Shown here: positions 1 through 8,549 of the stretch, in pieces
Layout of the letters: each line of letters starts with the position of its first letter
Position numbering within the stretch: position 1 is the stretch's first letter
DNA from: Phyllobacterium myrsinacearum
GTDB lineage: Bacteria > Pseudomonadota > Alphaproteobacteria > Rhizobiales > Rhizobiaceae
DNA length: 64,000 nt
Direction of reading: 5' to 3'
Assembly: GCF_014138285.1 (NCBI RefSeq)
Contig: NZ_JACGXN010000017.1
Span: 1-64,000, forward strand
Made by a program: the position numbers and the translations under genes
Notes under the pieces: generated by a model
What the model saw: the letters and a program-made list of their open reading frames with translations, nothing else
What the model was told of the DNA's origin: nothing
Database searches by the model: none

Positions 1-443
1 CCGTCAGATCCCCACGAGCCAAAATCACCTCCTAAAAGGAAGTCCTGAATCATATCCAAACTGATTTGGGAATCCACTTTGTCAACACTACCTAGAGAAC
101 GGGTAATAGCGGCCGCCAGGATAATGATACAATAGAGCTCATTGCGCGCTTGCTCCACAACTTTATACGGTCCCCATTCTGCAGCGCGCCGGACATATCA
201 ATTCCGCCGGCGGATACCTGCGATCCCTCACCGACAAGGCCGCCAAAGGGGAATTCTCCGTCGGGCCCATGCTCCTCGCTCAGCTCAGAGCCAATGGAAA
301 CCATGTCAGAATCGTCAAAGGACAGGCTGCACGATGAAGGTAGCGCCGGAGCGTGATGAGGCAGCAATAATGCTTTGGAGACCCTTGCGGAAAACTCTAC
401 AAGCTATAATATGACTACCAAAGGTCATTTCGGAGTGTACGTA
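1..443. other. Left-edge stretch without a supported gene
   Basis: No convincing complete gene is seen. On the minus strand an open frame runs from about 205 to the left edge and encodes a helix-like stretch ending near MIQDFLLGGDFGSWGSDG. It has no clear start codon and begins just after a stop, so it may be the end of a broken gene or chance. The last 70 bases precede the antitoxin start and should hold its promoter. Confidence 0.3.
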
Positions 444-692
444 ATGAAAGAGTCACAATTGAAAGACGTAAAAGCTACTTTCTCCGCAATCGTTGATCGG
501 GCCGTTGCCGGCGAGCCTACTATTGTCACCCGTCACGGTCGCAAGGAAGCCGTCGTGCTTTCATTTGAGGAATACGAGCGGCTTTCTAAAATCCCAACCT
601 TTGGCGAGCTTCTTGCAGCATTCCCAGGCGACCCCGATGACGTTCCGGAACGGAGCCAGAGGCCATCCCGCTCATACAATTCGGAGTTCTGA
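444..692 (+). CDS. Phd/YefM-family antitoxin
   Basis: Small 82-residue antitoxin, predicted to bind and neutralise the PIN toxin encoded 2 bases downstream and to repress their shared promoter. The N-terminal half has the Phd/YefM look: a short strand, then helices, then RHGRKEAVVLSFEEYERL, the typical strand-helix before the toxin-binding tail. The C-terminal tail (FPGDPDDVPERSQR onward) is polar and probably disordered until bound. I start at ATG 444 (MKESQLKD) rather than an earlier in-frame ATG, because the family begins this way. Pairing with a VapC-type toxin is a known combination. Confidence in the family is good; the cognate pairing is inferred from spacing. Confidence 0.85.
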   Translation: MKESQLKDVKATFSAIVDRAVAGEPTIVTRHGRKEAVVLSFEEYERLSKIPTFGELLAAFPGDPDDVPERSQRPSRSYNSEF

Positions 693-694
693 GC

Positions 695-1138
695 TTGTTT
701 TTGCTTGATACCAACATTGTATCTGCGACATCGCCCGTAGCTGCAGCTCAAAATACACGGCCTCCAATTCTTGGCTGGCTCGAACTTCACGGTTCTGAAG
801 TGTATCTATCGTCTGTCACCATCGCTGAAATCTGGCATGGTATTCATAGAGCCGAACGACTTGAGGCCATAACCAAGGCAAAACGGCTCCGCAATTGGGT
901 AGCTCTGATAGAGAATCTGTATGGAAACAGAGTTCTCCCGTTTGGCAGCAAAGAAGCTTCCGCCGCCGGCGCGATCCTTGATCGTGCTCGAGCGCATGAA
1001 CCTGGATTTGCTGACATCGCCATCGCTGCTACCGCGGATGCCAACGGTCTGACGGTGTTGACCGCTAACGAAAAGCATTTTGGACCGATGGGGGTAAAAT
1101 GGTGGAATCCGTTGAAGGAGTTGCCGCTGTCTTCATAA
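695..1138 (+). CDS. PIN-domain (VapC-type) toxin ribonuclease
   Basis: Predicted Mg-dependent RNase of the PIN family, 147 residues, the toxin of a type II toxin-antitoxin pair. Acidic active-site positions are visible: the first Asp in FLLDTNIVSATS near residue 5, a Glu in TIAEIWHGI near 45, and the Asp in GFADIAIAATA followed by the typical LTVLTANEKHF strand. Translation starts with TTG at 695, two bases after the antitoxin stop, so the genes are translationally coupled. The frame is complete and nothing suggests inactivation. The RNA target cannot be told from sequence. Confidence 0.9.
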   Translation: MFLLDTNIVSATSPVAAAQNTRPPILGWLELHGSEVYLSSVTIAEIWHGIHRAERLEAITKAKRLRNWVALIENLYGNRVLPFGSKEASAAGAILDRARAHEPGFADIAIAATADANGLTVLTANEKHFGPMGVKWWNPLKELPLSS

Positions 1139-1525
1139 AGACTGCAGCCCCTGCAAAGTCTGCGTGAATCCTCACAGCGTCTATTACCGCGCGTCGGGAA
1201 CGTGAAACCGGTTCAAATATCTGATTATCAACGTTGGTCTGTACAAACACGCAAGTCATCAGAAGTTGATTGGTTGTATATGCCGCGAAAGGCTCGTAAA
1301 TCTCCCTTTGAAAATGCCGATAGTGCGCAGATTGAAGCAGTTTCCATGATGATTATTGGATTGAACGGCTGAACCGATCCAACACCTGCGCAATTGCATG
1401 CTTCCCATCATTATCAAAAAAGAGGAGCCCTCGGTTAAGTGCCAAGGAGCCGGAAGCCTCCAGTATTCAGACAAACACTACAGAATCTATCAAACCTCAC
1501 AAACGATCTCGGCCTGTCTTTTCTG
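1139..1525. other. Intergenic stretch, no gene seen
   Basis: About 390 bases between the toxin gene and the convergent small exported protein. Short frames exist on both strands, but none has a ribosome-binding site plus protein-like composition. No transposon end or strong hairpin was noticed. Confidence 0.5.
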
Positions 1526-1903
1526 CTATTTCCAATCCCTGCGCGGACGCCATTCCTCTTCATTAACCGGTTTGCGCAGCCAACGGTGTATTTCCCGGCA
1601 AGTGCGAGGCCGCCCGTCGCTCACGCTGCCATCCGTACAGGGATCATATCGCTCGCGTCTTTCCCAGTAACGCTGACGACGTTCAAGCGTTCTGAGAAGC
1701 TCGCGGCAACTCCGTGGCTTGCCGTCATTGTATCGGCCATCGGTACAAGGATTGCTTTCATACTGAATAGTTCGCAACATTGGCACTTCACGATACAGAT
1801 CATATTTCGACCCCGCACCTACTCTTGAAGGCGTAAGTGCGTGTGCTGAACCGATGCTCGCGAAAACCAGTACTGAAAGCAGACCACAGCAAAAAAGTTT
1901 CAT
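1526..1903 (-). CDS. Small exported protein with a duplicated Cys motif
   Basis: 125 residues with a clear signal peptide (hydrophobic core about residues 4-17, then SAHA before the likely cleavage site), so periplasmic or secreted. The mature part carries the same motif twice: PCTDGRYNDGKPRSCRELL and PCTDGSVSDGRPRTCREIH, about 40 residues apart and separated by a very basic linker (RTLERRQRYWERRERY). Each copy has two cysteines, suggesting two internal disulfides or a metal/disulfide knuckle. The start is supported by a GGAGA ribosome-binding site. I do not recognise the family. It lies just downstream of the two-component kinase on the same strand, with about 165 bases between. Confidence 0.7.
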   Translation of the reverse strand: MKLFCCGLLSVLVFASIGSAHALTPSRVGAGSKYDLYREVPMLRTIQYESNPCTDGRYNDGKPRSCRELLRTLERRQRYWERRERYDPCTDGSVSDGRPRTCREIHRWLRKPVNEEEWRPRRDWK

Positions 1904-2068
1904 CTCAGTTCTCCAGAATTAATGTCGCCTGAGGAAGGCTGGACGCCCGGCTGAAATGGACAATGAACGGCTACCGTTGCCACAACATTGCAATGACTAT
2001 TTATGAAACTATCCGTTCCTGGCTGATGTTCTACCCCCAGATACCGAGTAAAAATCCAGTTCTCTGCC

Positions 2069-3421
2069 TTAACGTGGAAACACAAGGGTAAAGCAAGCAC
2101 CCTTCAATGCGTTGTTTTCGGCAAGGATAGTTCCATTGTGCCATTCCATGATTTCCTTAACGAGATTAAGGCCCAATCCGGCTCCCGAACTGTGCGGAGC
2201 AAGTCGGTTGAACGGCTCGAATATCTCTTCGAGATTTGCTGCAGGTATGCCGGCTCCTTCGTCTGAAACGATTACCGTTTTCGTTTGCTGCACCATAATC
2301 TTGATTGTTCCTGTCCCTCCTCCATGATCAATGGCATTTTGGACCAGGTTTGTGATGGCCCGCTCGATTGACGTCTGGTCACCCTGAACAGTGACTTCTG
2401 CGATACCCGGCTCAAATGACATTTCATAACCCGCTGCAAAAGCCAAGGGAGCGAGGTCAAACACAACACGTCCGGTGATCGTAACAAGTTCGATCGGAAG
2501 GAAATCGATCGGCGTGTGATTTAACCGCTGAAGGTCAAGAAGTTGCCCCCCAAGAACTGCAAGTCTCGAGGAGTCGAGCAGGAGCTGCGTCTTTTCAGGA
2601 CTTGGAGGCAAGGCTGCTACACGTGCATTCAGGATGGCAATGGGCGTTCGCAGTTCATGTGCTGCCTGGGCCAGAAAACGGTCTCGTATCGCGTGACCTT
2701 TGTCCAACCGGCTTAATGCGTCATTGACCGCACTCACCAGCGGCCGGATTTCGTCCGGAACCTCGCCTGTCGATATGCGAATACCCCGCTTGTCATAAGT
2801 GATCTGAGCGGCCTGATCAGCCGCTCGCCCGATCCCTCTTAATGCAAAACGGACAACAAACGGTGTCATAGCCAACGTGGCCAGTACCATGGCCACAAAA
2901 ACCGGGAAGATGACGGTTATCAATCCCGCAGAAATGCCCGTCAGCATTCGCTTGAACGACATTCGCCCCTGTGTTCCCGAGAATATCTGCGCATCGCCAG
3001 CAGCGCTCTGCTGCCATTTGACAATGGCATCCGGTCGATTGGCACGTCCAGATTCATTGGTCAGACGCGCGTCGCTTAGATGCTCCAGTATGGCCAATGT
3101 TTGGGTAAATTGCGGAGGGATGGTGCCTTGCACGAGTTCCTGACCGGTCCTGTCATGAACGACAAACCAGAGATCTCCGACATCTCTTCGCAATTGCCTC
3201 AATTCGGCAGTCTCGACGAGGGCCAGTTTACCGTCTCGATCACGCACGAGGGCATCCTTGAGTACATCAAGATTGCCTCCTTCATATTCTTCGATCAGGT
3301 AACCCGAACTCCAAAGGCCAACAACAATGATGGTGAACAAAGACACGATAATCAGAGCTTCAAATATGACTAAATGACTGATGAGACGCCACTTCAGTGA
3401 CCGGCCACTCCACAACCTCAT
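2069..3421 (-). CDS. Sensor histidine kinase
   Basis: 450-residue membrane histidine kinase. Transmembrane segments lie near residues 14-40 and 163-190, enclosing a roughly 120-residue periplasmic sensor. HAMP-like and HisKA regions follow, with the phospho-accepting His255 in AQAAHELRTPIAI, then a HATPase domain (NLVQNAIDHG N-box, DEGAGIP G1 box, GAGLGLNLVKEI G2 box). It overlaps the upstream response regulator by ATGA, so the two form one operon and are a cognate pair. The architecture is that of QseC/PmrB-type kinases. The divergent methyltransferase and DedA genes hint at envelope stress or cationic peptide sensing, but the stimulus is unknown. Confidence 0.93.
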   Translation of the reverse strand: MRLWSGRSLKWRLISHLVIFEALIIVSLFTIIVVGLWSSGYLIEEYEGGNLDVLKDALVRDRDGKLALVETAELRQLRRDVGDLWFVVHDRTGQELVQGTIPPQFTQTLAILEHLSDARLTNESGRANRPDAIVKWQQSAAGDAQIFSGTQGRMSFKRMLTGISAGLITVIFPVFVAMVLATLAMTPFVVRFALRGIGRAADQAAQITYDKRGIRISTGEVPDEIRPLVSAVNDALSRLDKGHAIRDRFLAQAAHELRTPIAILNARVAALPPSPEKTQLLLDSSRLAVLGGQLLDLQRLNHTPIDFLPIELVTITGRVVFDLAPLAFAAGYEMSFEPGIAEVTVQGDQTSIERAITNLVQNAIDHGGGTGTIKIMVQQTKTVIVSDEGAGIPAANLEEIFEPFNRLAPHSSGAGLGLNLVKEIMEWHNGTILAENNALKGACFTLVFPR

Positions 3422-4092
3422 GCCGTTTCCCGCAACAGGTACCCAAGCCCCCTGATACCGTTGATCGTCACGCCAGCGCCTGCCTCAGTCAGTTTGCGGC
3501 GAACCCGGGAAATATGCGTATCGAGCGCATTTGAATCGATCTCGTCATTCATTCCAAATACCGCTTCCATGAGCGTTGCACGCTGCACCATCCGGCCCAT
3601 GCGCCGCATCAGAGCTTCCAGTACAAGAATCTCCCGCCTCGGCATTTCCACGCGCTCACCCATCACCCAGACCTCGCGATGCGCGAAATCAAATTCCAAT
3701 CCGCCAATTTTCGCCACATCCGGGATCAGTCCGGACGGTCTGCGGAGCAAAGCGCGAAGCCGGGCGAGGAGTTCTTCGGTTGCAAAAGGTTTTCCGAGAT
3801 AGTCATCGGCTCCACTTTGAAGACCTGTCACCCGATCATCCAGATCACCGCGAGCTGTCAGCACGAGGACGGGAATGGTCTGGCCCCTCGCCCGCAGCCT
3901 CTGTATCAGTGATAATCCATCCCCGTCGGGAAGTTGCCGGTCGAGCACCACAACATCATGCACATTGTCCTTCAGCACGTGTTCAGCGGCTTCGATCGTT
4001 GCAACGGCATCTACAATCATATTCTGGCGAGTAAGAATATTGCTGAGAGCAACGACCATCTCCTTCTCATCTTCGACCAGTAACACCCTCAT
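3418..4092 (-). CDS. OmpR-family response regulator
   Basis: 224-residue regulator: receiver domain with phospho-acceptor Asp51 (VVVLDRQLPDGDG), conserved early acidic pocket (LVEDEKE) and Lys near residue 100, then a winged-helix DNA-binding domain ending NALDTHISRVRRKL and GIRGLGYLLRE. The start chosen is ATG 4092; a longer in-frame extension upstream has no protein-like character. Its stop overlaps the kinase start. It is divergent from a PmtA-like methyltransferase gene, and the 265-base gap between them is the probable shared control region, although I could not single out a clean direct-repeat operator in it. Confidence 0.93.
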   Translation of the reverse strand: MRVLLVEDEKEMVVALSNILTRQNMIVDAVATIEAAEHVLKDNVHDVVVLDRQLPDGDGLSLIQRLRARGQTIPVLVLTARGDLDDRVTGLQSGADDYLGKPFATEELLARLRALLRRPSGLIPDVAKIGGLEFDFAHREVWVMGERVEMPRREILVLEALMRRMGRMVQRATLMEAVFGMNDEIDSNALDTHISRVRRKLTEAGAGVTINGIRGLGYLLRETA

Positions 4093-4357
4093 ATCAGTTC
4101 CCCGCCATCCACAGTTCAAACCACTGACAATGCGCCTCCTACATTGAGGCAACCTTGCAAGCGAGAGATGCTGGTTGATCCCGTTGCAAACCAAATCTAG
4201 CCTCCCGCGCAGCATGACACGCTGCCTCAATCTAGAAGCCGCATCCGTTTCTTCGTCAACAATATTCCACCCGAGGAAACATTCATGCAACCAACCCGGA
4301 ATCACCCTTTATCCCGCGCTTCTTCTTCATGTTGCAGTCGCAAGCCTGGAGAATACC

Positions 4358-4945
4358 ATGTCGCTTTCTGACCTTCTTGCGTTCCTGCGTTCCTGGATAC
4401 GTAGTCCGCTTCGAACTGCAGCAATCATGCCATCTGGTGTTGCCGTATCCGCCCTCATGACACAAGAGATTGATCCTGGATTTGGTCCGGTGCTCGAGCT
4501 TGGCCCAGGTACGGGACCATTTACCCGTTCGCTTCTTGCACGCGGAATTCCGGAGACTGAACTGACACTGGTTGAGTATAGTCTCGAATTTACAACGCTT
4601 TTGAAAAGACGCTTTCCCAAAGCCCGAATTCTCCAGATGGATGCCGCACAGATCGGCGAAGCCAATCTCTACGAAACAGGAACCGTTGGTGCCGTGGTCA
4701 GCGGTCTTGGTGTTCTTACCATGCAACCGAGGCAGGTGAAGGGTATTCTCAGTGGCGCATTCAAATATCTGCGGCCTGGCGGCTCATTTTACCAGATCAC
4801 CTATGGCCCACGTTGTCCAGTTTCCCCTGATATCCTTGATCATCTGCATCTGGAGACCCGATTTGTCGGCCGTACTATGCGGAATGTTCCGCCGGCATCG
4901 GTTTATCGGATCAACCGTCTCTCCAGTCTTTCAGCCACAGAGTGA
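4358..4945 (+). CDS. SAM-dependent methyltransferase, PmtA-like
   Basis: 195-residue class I methyltransferase. The SAM-binding motif I is VLELGPGTGPFTRSLL and the acidic end of strand 2 is LTLVEYSLEF. The lead-in RTAAIMPSG and the signature ARILQMDAA are typical of the rhizobial phospholipid N-methyltransferase (PmtA) and related proteins that methylate phosphatidylethanolamine toward phosphatidylcholine. A GGAGA ribosome-binding site fixes ATG 4358. It is followed after 6 bases by a DedA gene, probably as one transcript, and is divergent from a two-component system. Lipid modification is the best guess; a small-molecule or rRNA substrate is not excluded. Confidence 0.7.
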   Translation: MSLSDLLAFLRSWIRSPLRTAAIMPSGVAVSALMTQEIDPGFGPVLELGPGTGPFTRSLLARGIPETELTLVEYSLEFTTLLKRRFPKARILQMDAAQIGEANLYETGTVGAVVSGLGVLTMQPRQVKGILSGAFKYLRPGGSFYQITYGPRCPVSPDILDHLHLETRFVGRTMRNVPPASVYRINRLSSLSATE

Positions 4946-4951
4946 ATTCAC

Positions 4952-5551
4952 ATGGATACGTTTAACTGGTTTTCTCCTCTGCTCGGTTACGGCTTCTGCG
5001 GGGTTGTATGTCTCGCCGTACTGGAAAAATTTGTCCCTCTTTTTCCTTCCTATTTGCTTTTGATGCTTTTAGGCATGACCATCCTCGATATTCATGGTCT
5101 TGCTTTCACGATCCTTGCCACGACCATAGGATCGGTTATCGGCGCGATGTGCTGGTATTGCATCGGCAAGTTTTTGGGTGCGGACCGCGTTGCCGGCATG
5201 GTAGAACGGTATGGACGATATCTCTTCGTCAATCCGCAATTCTATGCCCGAATTACGAATGCCTATCGCCGCAATCATTTCTGGGTGACCTTTACGGGGC
5301 AACTCATACCGGCGGTCCGTATCTATCTGGCGCTTCCTGCGGGTATTTTGCGGCTCCATTACCCAACTTTCACTGCTGCGACCTTTGTCGGTAGCTTGCT
5401 GTGGAACGCACCGTTCTTATGCCTCGGATACGGTATCGGGGCATCACATTATGATCCGGTCACGGTAGGGTTCTGGGCAGCCGTGAGTCTTGTGGGGGCG
5501 GAAGGGTTGATCGCGACCTCGCTCACAATCTACAAACGGGCTAACGGGTGA
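4952..5551 (+). CDS. DedA-family membrane protein
   Basis: 199-residue inner-membrane protein of the DedA (SNARE-associated/VTT) family. Members are proposed to flip polyprenyl phosphate or phospholipids and are often needed for antimicrobial peptide resistance. Visible hallmarks are an early acidic membrane motif (LAVLEKFVPLFPSYLLLML), the glycine-rich TIGSVIGAMCWYCIGKFLG, and the VTT signature FTGQLIPAVRIYLALPAG, with the conserved Arg and Pro, near residues 115-131. About four to five hydrophobic segments. Six bases after the methyltransferase stop, so co-translated. The pairing with a lipid methyltransferase and a two-component system supports an envelope role. Confidence 0.88.
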   Translation: MDTFNWFSPLLGYGFCGVVCLAVLEKFVPLFPSYLLLMLLGMTILDIHGLAFTILATTIGSVIGAMCWYCIGKFLGADRVAGMVERYGRYLFVNPQFYARITNAYRRNHFWVTFTGQLIPAVRIYLALPAGILRLHYPTFTAATFVGSLLWNAPFLCLGYGIGASHYDPVTVGFWAAVSLVGAEGLIATSLTIYKRANG

Positions 5552-5599
5552 TGTTCCGGAACGCGCATAGACGGTAGGTGCTAATTCTTATGGGCTTTT

Positions 5600-5920
5600 C
5601 TACACACTCTTCGATTCCGCGAACCTGGCTTGGACGCAGGCGCGTCTGAGCATCATGGCAGCAAGGAATCCGATACCAACAACACCTAGAACAATAAGGA
5701 CCTGTATCTGAATCCCGGCGAAATATTCCGAAATCCAGAAAATATAGCCAAGAAACATAATTGCCATGAAAACTGTCCGGTCGACGGACAAGCCCAAGTG
5801 GTAGATCCCGAGAACAGCCGCTACCCCGACAAGGTTGGCTGATACCCTGATCGCCAATGGCAACAGTTCGCTTCCTATCTGTTGAATTTCCACATACATG
5901 AGAAAATAAAACTCCGCCAT
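5600..5920 (-). CDS. Small three-helix membrane protein, unknown
   Basis: 106 residues if read from ATG 5920 (MAEFYFLMYVEIQ); the frame extends further upstream, but that part is Cys- and Arg-rich and unlike protein. Three hydrophobic segments are visible (about residues 18-42, 48-66 and 73-91), with a short basic C-terminus (RRACVQARFAESKSV). I do not recognise the family. It lies between dedA (convergent) and a broken COG4705-type membrane gene on the same strand and could be part of the same envelope island. Confidence 0.5.
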   Translation of the reverse strand: MAEFYFLMYVEIQQIGSELLPLAIRVSANLVGVAAVLGIYHLGLSVDRTVFMAIMFLGYIFWISEYFAGIQIQVLIVLGVVGIGFLAAMMLRRACVQARFAESKSV

Positions 5921-6091
5921 GATTACGATTCCCCAGTCCGTAAACTGCCTGTGTTGCAGTGGAATTACGCACCGACATCCGCAACGTTGTTTTGTCAGCC
6001 GTCCCGGCCGGACGAAGCAAAGATTTCGCGCCAACAGCGAATTCAAAACGCTGCGGCACTAACGTACCGCCGGATCAGCTCGAGCTATGTC

Positions 6092-6499
6092 TCAACACAG
6101 TGTAAGTCCGATCCCGGGACATAAAAATGTCATGTAGACAACGATCGCTACAATACAGCCGAAAAAAATCAGGCTCGTAGTGACTGTCCCAAATCCCAGT
6201 CCGCCATACTCAAGCGGCTGCGCAAGAAAGTCACCGAGTGACGCCCCCGGCGGACGTGTGAAGATATAGGCGAGCCAAAATGCCCACACGCCATCGAGAT
6301 TGAGGAAATAATAACACGCTGCCACAGCCGCGATGATGCCGCCAAAGATAAGGCCCGTCGTTATAAAACCAAACCCGAATGTTTCCGCGACGGGATTACC
6401 AACTGACGTACCCAAAGCAAAGGTAAACAGGATTGCCAATCAATAGAACACCTCGCGCCTCGCCGTAAAAATCGAATGAATTGAAAGCGTCTTTTGGCA
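6092..6499 (-). pseudogene. COG4705-type membrane protein, nonsense mutation and 5' loss
   Basis: The intact part from 6439 down encodes FALGTSVGNPVAETFGFGF, a repeat block and AFWLAYIFTRPPGASLGDF, the signature of the uncharacterised COG4705 membrane proteins (usually about 250 residues with two repeats). Reading the same frame further upstream gives TLSIHSIFTARREVFY, then a TGA at 6440-6442 exactly where the family has Trp (FYWLAILFTF). The N-terminal half that should precede this is not found. So there is a premature stop plus loss of the 5' half. A short protein could still start at TTG 6439, but it would lack half the fold. Confidence 0.65.
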
Positions 6500-6890
6500 C
6501 GACCACGCCAAGAGATCACCATCGTCTGCAATGGACTTGGTGAGGGCCACACCGCATTGCGCGGCGCGGCGGGGCTGGTTGTTTCCGAACATCTAAAGTT
6601 GGCGATATGATAGCCGGCTTTGTCTCAGAGCACCGGTCAGTCTAAGCGTGCGTGAATTGGGTTCTGATTCGTGTTCTCACGCAGTGATTGGAACCGAACC
6701 ATCCTGTCGATTTATACTTCAAACGGGTCTTCTCTATTCGGCGTGTCGAATCGAGAAGACCCTGATTAACTGCCTTCCGACACCCTGTGGTCCTCACATT
6801 GCGTGCATAGAGAACGGGCATCCTCCGTCACCTTCGATCACCCATTTGCGAAGCACCGCCAGCCGCGTTTTTTTCCGCCGGTTTGCCAAC
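6500..6890. other. Intergenic stretch, no gene seen
   Basis: Upstream flank of the broken COG4705 gene and downstream flank of the SRPBCC gene. A short open frame on the plus strand near 6515-6615 looks protein-like (GLGEGHTALRGAAGLVVSEHL) but has no start and no family I recognise. Probably decayed sequence. Confidence 0.4.
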
Positions 6891-7355
6891 CTAGACCAAT
6901 CCGTCCAGCCGGACATAGCTCGCTTCCATGCCATGCTCCATGCCGCTTGCCAGCATCATTGATCGCGTTTCTGCATCAGGCAAAGTCATACGCATGGTCA
7001 TCAGCGTACCGGATCCGTCCGGGTCGAACCGCGTTTCCACATGGTTGTCCGGTGTCGTATCTGGAAGGTGCATCCGTTCGACATGAACAATTCGGCTGTA
7101 GGGCTCCAATTCCAGATATTCACCTGTGAGATGAAAGCCACCACCATCAGGCCCTTTCCATTCATATCGGATCTTCCCGCCAGGGCGTGCGTCGTTAACG
7201 CAGACAGGCATTGTCCAGCCATCCGGTCCAAGCATCCATCTTTGAATCAGCGTTGGCTCTATGTGTGCACGATAAACTGCTTGAGGCGATGCATTGAAGT
7301 GCCTCGTCACCACAACATGCAGATCGTCTTCGGTCTTGATCGTTAGTTTGCTCAT
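6891..7355 (-). CDS. SRPBCC (AHSA1/START-like) ligand-binding protein
   Basis: 154 residues of the AHSA1-type SRPBCC fold: the opening TRHFNASPQAVYRAHIEP is the usual first strand plus helix, then WMLGPDGWTMP, the GGKIRYEWKGPDGGG strand, and FDPDGSGTLMTMRMTLPDAETR with the terminal helix. Such proteins bind hydrophobic small molecules in a deep cavity. The start overlaps the stop of an ArsR regulator (ATGA), a very common ArsR-SRPBCC pair in which the regulator controls the partner. The ligand is unknown. Confidence 0.88.
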   Translation of the reverse strand: MSKLTIKTEDDLHVVVTRHFNASPQAVYRAHIEPTLIQRWMLGPDGWTMPVCVNDARPGGKIRYEWKGPDGGGFHLTGEYLELEPYSRIVHVERMHLPDTTPDNHVETRFDPDGSGTLMTMRMTLPDAETRSMMLASGMEHGMEASYVRLDGLV

Positions 7356-7705
7356 TTCAATTCCTCTCCACTTTCAATCATGTCAGCCAAGACTCCATCG
7401 AGCCTGTCGTAATTCTGAGCCAGTGCATCCCTGAGCATCGCAAGCCATCGATCGACGGCTTCGATCCCGGCGCTCGATAACCGGCAGGGCCGCTTCGTGC
7501 CTTGGACCCGCCGAACAATCAGCCCGGCATTTTCGAGCACCTTCAAGTGCCGCGAAATTGCTGGCTGGGTCATCGCGAAGGGTTCCGCTAGCTGCATCAC
7601 CGTCTCCTCGCCATGCGCCAGGCGCGCAAGAATCGCTCGGCGGGTGGGGTCAGCCAGCGCTAAAAATGCAGCATCAAGGCTTGTCGCTTCTGTTGAACTA
7701 TTCAT
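7352..7705 (-). CDS. ArsR-family repressor
   Basis: 117-residue winged-helix repressor. The helix-turn-helix is MQLAEPFAMTQPAISRHLKVLENAGLIV (positions about 37-64), preceded by the family opening FLALADPTRRAILARLA. No cysteine pair of the metal-sensing kind is present in the recognition helix, so this belongs to the non-metal subgroup usually paired with SRPBCC proteins. Start ATG 7705 was chosen because upstream residues are not protein-like, and because a tandem 16-bp palindrome overlaps this codon, consistent with autorepression. Confidence 0.9.
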   Translation of the reverse strand: MNSSTEATSLDAAFLALADPTRRAILARLAHGEETVMQLAEPFAMTQPAISRHLKVLENAGLIVRRVQGTKRPCRLSSAGIEAVDRWLAMLRDALAQNYDRLDGVLADMIESGEELK

Positions 7706-7735
7706 AACATAAATGTTATATAACATAATAGTTAT
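7704..7735. promoter_or_regulatory. Tandem palindromic operator of the ArsR/SRPBCC operon
   Basis: Two adjacent 16-bp elements: ATAACATAAATGTTAT (7704-7719, perfect 7-base arms) and ATAACATAATAGTTAT (7720-7735, 5-base arms). They abut the ArsR start codon, so repressor binding would block the promoter or start region. The sequence is seen; its identity as the ArsR site is inferred. Confidence 0.7.
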
Positions 7736-7865
7736 AGTCAACAGGGTTTCAGTGAAAGGTTGAAAATCAATCGTCAAAATTCGCAGCCAAGGGACCGTAT
7801 AAAGATCCGTCATCCCATTCCGTCCCTCCTGTTCGAACCTTTCGACCCGGCACGACACGATCTTG

Positions 7866-8046
7866 GGCGAGACATCATGAACGCGAGCGGTCTTGAGAGA
7901 CGCGACGCCGAGATGTGACCACGTAGGAGAGACAAGGCAGAGTGTTTGTCACGCTTCTTTATCGAGGCAACAATATTCTCGTGCTCCCTATTGAAACTGG
8001 TGAAATCGACTGGTTGATGAAGGCGCACAACACTGATGACCGTCAA
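7866..8046 (-). pseudogene. Possible GntR-regulator C-terminal remnant
   Basis: A frame on the minus strand reads FNREHENIVASIKKRDKHSA and continues SLLRGHISASR, which resembles the last helices of the FCD effector domain of GntR regulators (EH..I..AI...D...A...M..H). Nothing recognisable as the DNA-binding half remains upstream. A remnant, called with modest confidence. Confidence 0.35.
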
Positions 8047-8266
8047 CCTGTCAAATGACCATTGAGTTTATTCGAAATTCTGTCGTCAGCTGATGGATCG
8101 AGTATCGGCATGGACCCCAAATTCGCGAGAATGCTCTATATCGCCTACAAAAAGATTTGGTGATCGTTATTCGCAAATTCCAATTCCTGTGATAGGTGTT
8201 CGCAAGTCGTGACAAGTCTTCGCTAGCCGGACCGAGATCCGGTGGGTGATTTACGCGAGGAAATTT

Positions 8267-8447
8267 ATGGGTGAATGGCCTACGCAGTCGGTGAAAGAGT
8301 TTCACGGACGCCTTCTGACCGAGCCGGCTGGCTATGCGGCATTGATCGCGCGCTAAGACCTGTCAGTGCCGCTTCCTCCACGACTGACTGCCATTGCCGA
8401 GCGCCACCATCCGGTTTCCACGCAGCACTGGCGAAGCATTAAACCTT
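8267..8447 (+). pseudogene. Fic-like protein N-terminal remnant with in-frame stop
   Basis: Reading from ATG 8267 gives VKEFHGRLLTEPAGYAALIAR, a TAA at 8354-8356, then DLSVPLPPRLTAIAERHHPV and STQHWRSIKP in the same frame. This resembles the N-terminal region found before the Fic core in many proteobacterial Fic proteins, where a Tyr is expected at the stop. The catalytic Fic core (HPFxxGNGR) is absent. Clearly decayed. Confidence 0.5.
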
Positions 8448-8549
8448 CCCAGAGGCAACCAAGTCATCGTCGTAGGGTGCTCGGTTGGTGGCTCGTGTGC
8501 TTTGGAGATTACCGCGCTCGCGCCGGAGCGTGTTTCAGTCCATTGCTAA
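8448..8549 (+). pseudogene. Alpha/beta hydrolase fragment
   Basis: A short frame reads GNQVIVVGCSVGGSCALEI and TALAPERV, then a stop. This is the nucleophile elbow (G-x-S-x-G) and following helix of an alpha/beta hydrolase. It is joined directly to the Fic remnant, so the junction marks an old deletion. No flanking hydrolase sequence is evident. Confidence 0.45.
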
